From Hydractinia symbiolongicarpus (Eukaryota > Cnidaria > Hydrozoa > Anthoathecata > Hydractiniidae): DNA of 64,000 nucleotides. The notes below the pieces were generated by a model that did no database searches, had not been told where the DNA came from, and saw only the letters and a program-made list of their open reading frames with translations. Positions 26,311 to 36,157 of this stretch are shown one piece after another. The translations under genes were made by a program, and so were the position numbers. Position 1 is the stretch's first letter; each line of letters begins with the position of its first letter. The DNA is taken from positions 8,105,001-8,169,000 of the forward strand of contig NC_079888.1 of NCBI RefSeq assembly GCF_029227915.1, in the 5' to 3' direction.

Positions 26311-26852
26311 TGTTTCTGTACCACGTCCACTTTATGTAAAACCAAGAATGCTGAACCTGTTTCGAGTCACGCCACATTTTACCAGCCCAAACAGCAGGAG
26401 TACGTTAGTGGCCCAATTTTAAGTAATCTTAGGTGTGGTCAATAATTGCGTAAGTCCCAGACGGCTTTAATGGCCGCACCAAACAAGGAATCAGTCCGGG
26501 TAACTCAGTCGGTAGAGCATGGCACTGTTATTCTCGGGGTCGTGCGTCCGAGCCACACGTTTGACGTTTTCTGATAGACTTTGGATTGCATTATCAACGC
26601 ACCGTGGAGATTGCCAAGTCTCCTTCTAAGCATGAGTGCTACCATAAACCTGGCAAAAGTTGAGGAAATGACTTGAAAGCTTTCAAATATGGCTTAGTCA
26701 ATTTTAGATAAATCATCCCTTCCTCAGGTGTTTTTTAAAAAAAGATTACATCAAAGCTGAAAAAGAAAGTCAGGTTCTTCCTAGATTTAAACTCAAATCA
26801 TTGGATTCAAAGATTCAGAGTGGTAACCATTACACCATAGAACCGAATGTGT

Positions 26853-26933
26853 GACGAAGATGGGATTCGAACCCACTCGGGCAGTGCGCATTGGATTAGC
26901 AGTACATCCCTTTAACCACTCGGACACCTCGCC
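26853..26933 (-). pseudogene. tRNA-Ser(GCT)-like, degraded
   Basis: The anticodon GCT and the B box (GGGTTCGAATCCCATC) survive, but the anticodon stem (TGTACTGCTAATCCA) and variable arm have mismatches. The paired Gln-like copy just downstream (about 26771-26842) is more decayed. Confidence 0.5.
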
Positions 26934-27557
26934 TGCTTCTATACCACGTCTACTTTATAGAAAACTAACATTGCTAAACCTGTTTCGAGTCACGTAACCT
27001 TTTACCAGCCAAAACAGTAGGAGTACGTAAGTGGCTTAATTTTACGTAATCTTTAGTGTGGTCAATTATCGCGTAAGTCCAAGACGGCTTTAGTAGCGGC
27101 ACCCAATAATGAATCGGCCCGTCTTGTTTTTTTTGGTTAAACCTACATTCAAACAGCGGTGGTTCAAATAGTGTTGTCAAGTTGGTTACCCAAGTGTATA
27201 TTAGGTGTAAAACTTTAATCACCTTTGTGTCAATTATATGGCAATTTGTGTCAGTTATAAAACTTAATTGTATAGTAACTCTTTAGGGAATTTAACTTAT
27301 TTATTTAAAAGCACATATTTTCAGTTCACTTGTTCACTTGAAGTCACTGAAGTGATCACCTCTTTTTCAATGTTGAGAAAAAAGTCATAAAATCAATGTC
27401 AAGAAAAGTTTTAAATAATCTTTCACAAATTCTATCAAGTTTATTTTTTAAAGCTCTCACACTTGGCATGCTGGTAAGCATTTTATAGTTTATCAATATT
27501 TGTTATATTTCCTTTTTTTGAATATTCACTACATACATTTTTCTTATATATTGTAGT

Positions 27558-29293
27558 TTGAACACATCCTTACAAGCATCAAGAGTGCGAGCAAAACTTG
27601 TCTTTTTTTGGTTAACCCTACATTCAAAGAGCAGGCAAATGTTAATGAGGCGTAGTGAAGGGATCGCCGATAAAGTTCGTATTGACTACAAATTATTACA
27701 TACTACTGGAGCTATAAAGAAAAATTCTTCTCAAGTTCAAGATAGACCAGTAGATGGAAAAATTGTAGTAATGGCATCCGAAGACACTAGTATCAGCAAA
27801 AACTCAGATCCAGTTATTTATTATTATCAATCGATGAATCAGTACTAGCTGTTGACATTGACGATTTTGTGGATGAAAACCAGTCCGGATATTATGGCGA
27901 ATCAATTGAAGATATAGGTTCGAATATCAAGCAAATGGAAAATTTACGCACCCAGTATAGGCGAAAACACAGGAAGCTATTGGCAAACTGAAAGGAAGTT
28001 TACGAAGGAACGTATGGTAAATCATATACTCTCAAGTTCAAAAGCATGCAGAGTTTCGTTATAATGAAGAGAGAGCGGCGACAGAGATTGAAGTTCTTCG
28101 CCAATGAAATCATTCAGTTAATTTTCTATTTACAGGAATCGTTCACATCATCCCTGTCCACCTTGGATGATAAGGAAATCAAAAGGAGAAAAGAGGATTT
28201 GCCGGAGCAGTTAAGCCAGATGGAAACATTAAGAAAATCCTTTAAAGAAATGATCGAAACCGCGAGAGGGAAAGGATAGGTAATTTTGATGATCTAAATA
28301 AAAGGTATGACAAACTTGCTGATCTCAAACACTGTTATATTAAAACCCGTGATCAGGAATATCATAATAGAGAACTTTCAAAAGTGGAAAAGTTTAACTC
28401 ATAAACTTTGAATATAAAATTACCTGTGTTTAAAGGTTATCCCAGTGTTTGTGATATTTATACATTTTAAATTGACTTCGAAAAATTGTACCTAAGATCC
28501 ACACCTAACGCTGTTCTACCAGATCTTCTGAAGAATAACTCTTTAGAACACCCAGCGTTGACACTGGTGAGAAATGTAACTATATCAATGAGATCTGGAG
28601 GAGACTTGAAGATGCATATGGAGATCAGAAAACGCTACTATTAAAGAAATTGGCCGAGTTGAAAAAAACTGAACTGAAGCACAAGGATCCAGAAAAAGGT
28701 GGTTGAAGGATTTAGCCACATTGTCAACATCGTAAAGGGTCTGATACACTTAGCGAAGTGTCACAGAATTGAAAATGAGTTATTCTATGGTGATGGTCTG
28801 GAAAGGATCTATAAATTGCTAGTTGTGATGATGATTTAATAGGAGAAAGTAAGTGGAATAAACTCATCACATTCTTAGAAAAAGAAATCAAATTTTATCA
28901 ACAAAAAGCCCTACTTCAAGATACCACACTAGAACCAAGAAAAGTTCCATCAAAAAATGGTAACCGACAGTCGCATTATACTGGAAAGAATGACCAATGG
29001 TCATGAAGCAAAAAATTGTACAGTATTTTGTTTGTGAACGCTTTGTCAATATGTCACCAGCTGAAAGATTTTCAGTGCTGAGATCTAAAGACCTCTCTTC
29101 TCAGTGTCTTTTTCCAGGTGCAGAAATGAACAGAGGCAAACACAAAGAAAGTCATTGTCAAAGGGACTTTATTTGTAAGCATCCTTTGCATGATAAGTAC
29201 CCAAGAAAGAAACATATTCTTGTGTGTGAAGAACACAAGGAAAACGAAGAAAATCAAGATGTTCTCGACATCTACAAAACAAGACGTATTTGA
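27558..29293 (+). pseudogene. BEL/Pao gag region, fragmented
   Basis: Gag-like frames at 27558-27848, 28046-28279 (charged and probably helical) and 28997-29293. The last holds Cys/His pairs of the BEL gag C-terminal type (CERFVNMSPAERF, then CQRDFICKHPLHDKYP). Stops and shifts separate the frames, so no gag protein can be made from this copy. Region 28300-28990 continues the gag frame with breaks. Confidence 0.7.
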
Positions 29294-30055
29294 GACGATA
29301 TCAAGTTGAATTACGTTCTTATGCAAAGGATATCAAATTGTCACACCATGTTGAAGCAACCAAAAGCTCTAACTACAAATCAACGTTAATCAACAAAAAG
29401 GAACACAATAAAGCAATCTATATGCTACAAACAATCGAGATTGATATTCACAAACACTCAATGTTCTACGATACAGGATGTGGTGATTATATAAACAGAC
29501 TCAATGCTGTTCATACGCTTGGACAACGTACAGTTCAGGAGTGTACTGGACTGATAACCATTGGTGGAGTCGGAGGTATCACGACAAAAACATCTCATGG
29601 AATATATAGTGTCAGACTGTCACTTGCTAATGGATGAGATGCTGTGATGTCAGGAGTATGCATGGAACAAATAACAGCAGCGTTCCCAAAACACCCACCT
29701 GGTGGAGAAGTAGATTCTGATTTTAAAGAATCATACCGTCGATCAGGAAATGATGTAAGAAACTTACCTTCTTTGTTAGCATTCGTCGGTGGAGGAACAG
29801 ACTTCATGCTGGGAATTAAATACCTATAATACTTTCCTGAAGCAGTATACCAGATACCATCCGGGTTAACAATTTATAAATCACATTTTAGAAATACTGA
29901 TGGTAGTGTGATTGGAGGGCGGTATGAAGTATTCACCCAAATTGAAAGGTATCACCATTTATCTTATTGCAAATCCTTTCTATCAAATCAACATTGTCTT
30001 TTTAAGGATGGGTATCAAGTAAACCCAGATGCTTCCCTGTTAGGATATTAGAATG
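29290..30055 (+). pseudogene. BEL/Pao protease region, broken
   Basis: An aspartic-protease-like frame carries the DTG motif (YDTGCGDYI, codons near 29470-29495). After a stop near 29637 it continues with the family-typical segment GGGTDFMLGIKYL (to 29829) and further in a shifted reading to about 30050. It sits between gag and RT as expected for BEL/Pao. Confidence 0.75.
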
Positions 30056-30219
30056 ATTTATTTGACATTTCATTAAATGACGTTATTAACTTTGACTTTG
30101 AGTATAATCACCACATGTTTGTATAAAAATGTCGTACGTGTTCAACTTGCAAAAACCATGACCAAAATGAATCGCTGTCAATCAAGGAGGAAATAAAACA
30201 AGAGGTTATCGATAAATCT

Positions 30220-31220
30220 GTGCATGTTGATATCACAATCTGCATTACGATCGCTAACCTTCCATTCATGGGAGACCCAAGTATCAATTTAAGTCCGAAT
30301 CGACACAAAGCTCTAAACGTATGCTGCCAACAACTGAAACGACTGAAAAAAAATCAAGCAGATAAAGAATCAATTATAAAATCAGAGGCCAAACTTCACT
30401 CGCTTGGTTTTATTGAAAATGTTAAAAATCTGCCCGCCAATATCCAAACATCACTTGCTCAAAATCAAATGAAAAACTACATTCCTTGGAGGGTTGCATG
30501 GAAAGATAATTCAATAACAACACCATGTCGCATTGTATACGATGCATCACAACCAACATTAACTGGATTCAGCCTTAACAGTATCCTTGCCAAAGGTCGA
30601 AATAACATGAACAATCAAGTCGAAATCTTCATTCGATGGAGAATACACAAAGTTGGATTCCATACAGATATACAAAAAATGTATAATGTTGTCGTGAAGA
30701 GGACTGGTGCTATCAACGATACTTGTGGCAACAGCACTTAGATCCATTTAAACCGCCAAAGGAAAAAGTTATCAAGACAATCATCTATGGTGTAAAATCA
30801 TCTGGAAATCAGGCAGAACGTGGTCTGCGAGAAACTGCCAAATTATTTCAAGAACCACACCCGGAGGTATATGAAACCGTCTGCAAATACATATGCGTTG
30901 ATGCCTGTATGTCAGGCTGTCCAACAATGGATTAAACGTTACAAAGAGTAGATGAACTGGAACTAGTTCTAAATCGTGGTGGATTCACACTCAAAGATGT
31001 CACAATATCCGAGAAGAAGCCACAAGAAAATTGGGCTCACGCTATGTATGTCTGGTCTCCTTTGGTATCCAAAGGTAGATGAAAGTTCCCTCGATATCAA
31101 AGATCTTAACTTTGCAAAGACACGTCGTGGTCGCAAAGTGAAGCAGATCACACAAATACCAGAGCAACTCACCAGACGGAATGGCGCATCGAAGGTGGCA
31201 CAAATCTTTGACATCTGTTG
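30220..31220 (+). pseudogene. BEL/Pao reverse transcriptase, inactive
   Basis: The RT start is recognisable (WRVAWKDNS, then RIVYDASQPTLTGFSLNSIL and FHTDIQKMYN). The frame then jumps to 30723-30935, where the expected YVDD-type active-site block reads CVDACMSG, with Ala at one catalytic Asp position. The piece between these blocks looks deleted. A connection segment (LLWYPKVDESSLDIKD) lies at 30976-31221. Confidence 0.8.
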
Positions 31221-31597
31221 ACAGGAATGTTAACTCTAATTACTGCCACGATGAAAACAGATCTGCACGAACTTGTTAAACGCTTTTTGGATTGGGATGA
31301 CATGATACCCGATTCCTTGAGGTCAATTTGGATATCACACTTTCAAATGATGGATGAAATAAAAAACATCCGATTTTAGTTGTTCCAGATGATGCGGAAA
31401 GCCTTGACGCATCCACATTAGATTTTGGAGATGCCAGGCAATCACTGGTTTGTGTTGCCATCTACATTCAATTCAAAAGAAAAAGTAAGGGGTTTTCTTC
31501 TCAATTTATTTTTGCAAAATCTCGCCTAATTCTAGACGGTATGTGACAGCCTCGAGCAGGGTTATTCGCAGCTATTATCAATACACATTGTGGTGAA

Positions 31598-31828
31598 GTG
31601 ATAAGAAGATCTCTTCATAAAATCCACAAGAAAGCCATAAAATTCACAGACAGCCAAACTGCCCTGTACTGGTTAGCGAATGAAAATCAAGCTCTAAAGC
31701 AATACGTAAGAAATCGAGTTATAGAAATTCAAAGATTCACATCTATTGATCAATGGAGATATGTCAGATCAGAAGATATGATTGCAGATATTGGTACCCA
31801 AGATGTATTTCCATTAGCAATGTTCTAA
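31598..31828 (+). pseudogene. BEL/Pao RNase H-like segment
   Basis: The frame has the BEL-type motif TDSQTALYWLANENQ followed by RNRVIEIQRFT and WRYVRSEDMIADIGT, as in the RNase H to integrase transition of this superfamily. It ends at a stop at 31828. The stretch 31222-31597 holds related sequence with several stops. Confidence 0.75.
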
Positions 31829-32172
31829 CTGAATGAGGTTTCGAGTGGATGACAGGTGAATAGTCCAATTTTCCAATGATGGATGCTAAGGAAATTGTTC
31901 TAAATAACCAAGATCTTCAATTGATTAAACGGGAAACTCCACCGAAATAGAAACCAGAACCACAAACCACATACCTAGCCCTTGATTTTACCATCACAAA
32001 AGAGATATCTGACAGATACCAATTTTCTAAATACCTTATCGATCCCAACAGACATCGCTGGAAAGTAGTGGTAGGAATCCTCGCCATTGTTTTCAGATTT
32101 ATACGAAATTTTCGTATAAAAAATTTAAACAAGATTTCATCAAATCAATCATAAAAAATCAAAAATATCGTT

Positions 32173-33040
32173 GTGCTGTCAGATGTGGAGATAAAAGACG
32201 CAGAAAATTATTTCCACAAGAAGGCAACAATGGAAATCAAGCAATTCCCAAAGTCAAATCAGTACGAAAAAATCAGTCACGAAAAGGATGGAATTCTTCT
32301 TTACTCTGAAAGGTTTCTTCCGACAGATGAAGTTATGATTGTTGGGCAAGCAACAAAAGTTATGAAGGACCTGTCATCAACAACATTTTTTGTCCCAGCA
32401 GTCATTCACCGATAGCATACAGTGTTGTAAACGATATTCATTGGCATGACAAAACTGTACGTCATTCAGGGGTCGAGACAACATGGAGATATGTATTAAA
32501 GCAGATTTTCATCATTGAAGGAAGATCATTGGTAAAAAAGGTGAAAGCTGCTTGCGCAAGATGCAGGTACTTGGAGAAAAGGACATTGGAAGTGGTGATG
32601 GGACCTGTATCAAAACACAATCTGACTATTGCACCTGTGCTTTATATTAGGCAGCTTGATCTTTCAGGTCTATTTCTTTCATACGATGCATCATCGAAGA
32701 ACCACTGTCAAAATGTGGTTGATAGTTTTTTGCTGTACAGCAACGTCAACGGTTAATATCAAGGTGATGGAAGATTACAGCACTTCTGCATTTCTACAAG
32801 CATTCACAAGATTTGCATTTATCCAAAAGTACTCCTTCCAGATGAAGGTAGTCAGTTAGTGAAAGGTTGCGAATCAATGCGATTGGATTTTGTTAACATT
32901 TAAATATCAGCTTCATCAAAACGAGGCAGTCGAATTTAAAGTATGCCCTGTTGGTGCTCATAGCATGCATGGTAAAGTCGAGCGTAAGGTTCGTCAAATA
33001 AAAGTTTCGCTTGAGAAGAATTTACATAATTCAAGATTGT
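32173..33040 (+). pseudogene. BEL/Pao integrase, frameshifted
   Basis: An HHCC zinc-binding N-terminus is visible around 32440-32575 (WHDKTVRHSG, then CARCRYLEK). Parts of the catalytic core lie in three frames up to about 33030 (VGAHSMHGKVERKVRQIK). The C-terminal part is missing at the 3' junction with the tRNA array. Confidence 0.75.
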
Positions 33041-33087
33041 CGATTATTTGTCTTTACTTAATTACTTTTTTTGTGGTTAACCCTACA

Positions 33088-33152
33088 GCTCAGTCTCGTA
33101 GAGCATGGTACTCTTAATCTTAGGAACTTGCGTACAAGCCCCACGTTGGACG
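33088..33152 (+). pseudogene. tRNA-Lys(CTT)-like 3' part, interrupted by the retrotransposon
   Basis: Starts at GCTCAGTC and has anticodon CTT with a mutated T arm (GCGTACAAG), followed by TTTT. It is the other half of the tRNA broken at 27121, with a few D-arm/acceptor bases missing. Confidence 0.6.
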
Positions 33153-33508
33153 TTTTCTGATAGACTTTAAATTGCATTACCAACGCGCCACGGAAATCGC
33201 CAAGTCTCCTTTCAAGAGTGAGTGCCGTCAAAAACCCGGCAAAAGTTGAAGAAATGATTTAAACGCATTTAAATATGGGTTATTCAATTTTAGATAAATC
33301 ACCCCTTCCCTCAGGTGTTTCTTAACAAAACATTAAATCAGACTGTTTGGGTTGGTAAAAGGTTGCGTGACTCGAAACAGGTTCAGCAAAGTTAGCTTTC
33401 CATAAAATAGACGTGGTACAGAAACAGACGAGGTGGCCAAGTGGTTAAGGCGATGGACTGCTAATCCATTGGTCTCTGCCCCCGTGGGTGTGAATCCCAT
33501 CTTCGTCG
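33153..33508. repeat. Last array unit with an inverted Ser half
   Basis: After the Lys-like copy, normal + oriented unit flank continues to about 33343. From 33344 the sequence is the reverse complement of the usual Ser-side flank, ending in a tRNA-Ser on +. The junction at about 33343 is an inversion breakpoint, and the array ends at 33508. Confidence 0.75.
33427..33508 (+). pseudogene. tRNA-Ser(GCT)-like on + strand
   Basis: An 82 nt Ser-type tRNA with a perfect anticodon arm (GGACTGCTAATCC), long variable arm and matching acceptor ends (GACGAGG with CTTCGTC). The T loop reads GTGTGAAT instead of GTTCGAAT, which damages the B box, so transcription is probably impaired. It is the only Ser-like copy on + in the window. 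Confidence 0.6.
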
Positions 33509-36157
33509 CAAGTTCGCTTCTGTGGCGTAATAGTGAACACTTTGAACTTTCTATCTCAACGCTGGTTCAATCTTTTGTTTGGAAAAAGACTTTGGAGAAG
33601 AGATTAATTACTCGCAATGAAAACAATCTCGCTGTACACTTTTTTGACGCTCATTGCGAAAAGATTTGTCAATTATCCCACCCAGAAAAATCTGTTCGTA
33701 TCGCCATATGCATTTTTTAATAACTTCAAATAAACATGTTTACTTTAGACGTAGCAGACATTTTTTAAAATTAACTTTGTAACTAAAACAAACACACAGT
33801 TGTCATCCCGTCGTAGTAAAAAATGTCAGCAAGCATTGTTTTATTTTGCGATATAAATTCCCATAAAAAGGTTTATTTTTTTCCTTTAGCGGTACCGTGA
33901 TGAGTACAGACAAGCCATAAATCGCATCCGTGTGAAGTGTGGTGCGCCACTTTAGGCGTATATAACTTTTAACAGCCTCTCGTTACCACGTGCACATGTT
34001 AAGCTACCATATGAACAACACACATATAGTAGACGAGCAAGTAGCACACGACTATGGGTAATCTTTCATTTTAGTGGACGCCTTTTTTGTGGAAGTTTAG
34101 CCTGGAAAATTAGTCGAGTGGGGGAAAAGTTTAAGAATTACCCGTCTTGAACGATAAATATTACATCTTTACTGATGTCCCATCTAAACTAATAAAAATA
34201 AAAAATCTGAGCCTCAATATAAATGGATCGATAAAAATCGTATATCGGTCACCCCTCCATAGCGGATACTTTTCTTTTTAAATATGGTTTCCTGTATATA
34301 ACCGCTATCTTAATTTTTGTCATTGTCAACATAGCAAGCTAAATTGTCTTTCGCTTTTTCTTTGTATTCGCCTCGTCACAGAAAATAAACAAACATATTC
34401 GTTGGCACTTCCCTTTACAGAAATATATCCTTTAAACTTTAATTCCAGTGACGAAATATTTTCATCGTTTAACAAAACTCCCTTTCATTTTGTTGTCGAC
34501 TCTAAAGAAGTATCCCTATTTTTGGATTGATCGACGTCGATCAGTGTAATAAGTTTGTGGTAAAAGTGGCAAAATGAACGTTATTACGCTTCTGAGTGGA
34601 GTTCAAGACGTGCTTTTGCCAAGACGGTAAAGCGAGTTTTTGTGTTTTGTGAAAATACGTTTCTTGGTTAGCTGCACCAGCATGGCGGTTTCGTATTTCA
34701 ATACGATTTTTGCAGATTCACAAAGTATTAAATAATAGTTCCAGCGCATGTAGAATCACAAACTGACCAACAACCGACCGACAACCGACATCTTCTTGTG
34801 CAGACAAACAGGTTAGAGCGCTGTTTCACGAATTTCGGTTACTTTCTGCAAACTGTTGGGGGTAAAAAAAGTGAACGTTATACATCTTGTGACCTCACTG
34901 TACACTGTTTTAAAATTCTCCGTAATTAATGTAGTGTGTAAAAGACAGTTATATGGTTAAATATAACTTATTGTCACTGGATATTTTTAGACCACAAAAA
35001 TCAATATGGTTGTTACATTTAATTAGAGCTCTTTTTCGCAAGCTATTGAATTTATCTTTCTTAATTTTTTTTTGCAATTACTTTTTCTTTCAATGTACCG
35101 ATCGAATTGACATTTTTAAAGAAAAAAAAAGTTTAAGGCAATGGGAATCATAAATAAAATTACCATGGAGCTATCAAAAACTAGAATTTCAAAAATACAT
35201 AACCATATTAATGGAGTGGTGCTAAATATGATGTGAACATAAAATACATAAAAAAAATTAAAAAAAAAAAAACGCAAAATATGAAAAACTTGAACCTTAA
35301 CAATTTTTCGCACTCCTTGTATTGTAACATGCCAATTTATCAAGGCGGACAAATTCTGTGTTATTCAACGAGCGAGAATGTTTTGAGCTTGCATTTTAAA
35401 TATACGATTCTGTTTATCATGTTCAGACTGCTAGTCCCCAGATCTGCGCGGTAGGAAACTTCATAGTTTGAGTAGAAGTTATTGGAAATAAGTATACATT
35501 CAACTCTTTTCAAATGATAACCACTGTTATAGGGATACGCCCTTTATAAGACTTTGCGAAAATACACACAAACTTAAATGACGTGAAAAACACACTAATC
35601 TGATTAGAGTAACGCGCAACTATTTAATAACGCGAGAAACTCGTTGGATTATACGAAAACATTAAATCAGCAATAAGACACCACAGAGGTTGCCATTACC
35701 GGAGAGTGGTATCATTAAACATGTGCCGTCAGCATTGCGATGGAGCTTCACTCCTCCTTAGATACATTTGTCATCCACCTTTTTCCGCTATCGCTACTCC
35801 GAATCATATATCTCTTTTAAACGTGTTTTGCATAAATATACCAAAACATGTCTATCTTTAACATACCCACTAAATTTATTTATCGGTGCGCATCAAACAA
35901 TATTGATAAAAAACGTTAATCACTGCTTGGTTTATATATAGCTCACTAATGAGTCACTAATTTGAAGTATTAACGACGCTGTTAGGTAATTTCATCAGAA
36001 TGTTTTTATTTACCGTTTAAACAGCGCTGATACTACACACGAGCGCACATACAAAACGTTTTATCAACAAAAGCAACACGATTGTAAGGTTCAATCGACG
36101 TGATAGTGAAAAAACGCGCGATTAGGAAGCAAATTTGATATTATCTTTTTCGTGGAT
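33509..36157. other. Intergenic, AT-rich, no supported gene
   Basis: No spliced or unspliced coding region could be supported. A perfect 16 bp palindrome TGATCGACGTCGATCA is at 34528-34543. A TATATATAG run near 35933 is about 225 bp upstream of the receptor start codon and could be its TATA box. Confidence 0.5.

Larger units (their letters stand above)
1..27121. repeat. Tandem array of composite tRNA units
   Basis: Each unit holds a Lys-like tRNA on +, about 195 bp of conserved flank, a Gln-like tRNA on -, an 8 bp spacer, a Ser-like tRNA on -, then about 185 bp of flank. Lys-like copies begin near 615, 1240, 1863, 2485, 3109, 3732, 4499, 5121, 5743, 6366, 7133, 7756, 8523, 9145, 9766, 10316, 10866, 11634, 12256, 12878, 13646, 14268, 15037, 15804, 16427, 17050, 17820, 18443, 19067, 19837, 20460, 21083, 21851, 22619, 23241, 23865, 24489, 25258, 25882, 26494 and 27117; the window opens inside another. 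Spacing is mostly 622-625 bp. It is 767-770 bp in twelve units, where part of the flank is duplicated, and 550 bp in two. The array runs off the left edge. Copies differ by substitutions and small indels, so it is neither freshly amplified nor fully homogenised. Confidence 0.95.
27122..33087 (+). mobile_element. BEL/Pao LTR retrotransposon remnant inside the tRNA array
   Basis: Array sequence stops five bases into a Lys-like tRNA at 27121 and resumes in the same tRNA's D arm at 33088. Between them are gag-, protease-, RT-, RNase H- and integrase-like frames in BEL/Pao order on +. A terminal motif GGTTAA(A/C)CCTACA occurs at 27135-27147, 27610-27622 and 33075-33087, so these probably mark LTR 3' ends; the last abuts tRNA sequence. 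The 3' LTR seems almost entirely deleted, because the integrase frame runs to within about 50 bp of the junction. No clean target duplication was found. Confidence 0.85.

Noticed and set aside
1534-26422. Many short + strand open frames in the first 27 kb sharing HLYRE-like text such as ECEPLHHRTE and GLAVHRLNHSA
   Set aside because: They are translations of the antisense of tRNA-Gln and tRNA-Ser copies and repeat with the array; they change with tRNA decay and show no codon-level conservation.
33433-33720. 95-codon frame starting MAKWLRRWTANPL
   Set aside because: Its beginning is translated tRNA-Ser sequence, and nothing beyond it resembles a protein.
34574-34626. Possible first exon MNVITLLSGVQDVLLPR followed by GTAAAG
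   Set aside because: Good start context, but no matching downstream exon was found and the donor is weak.
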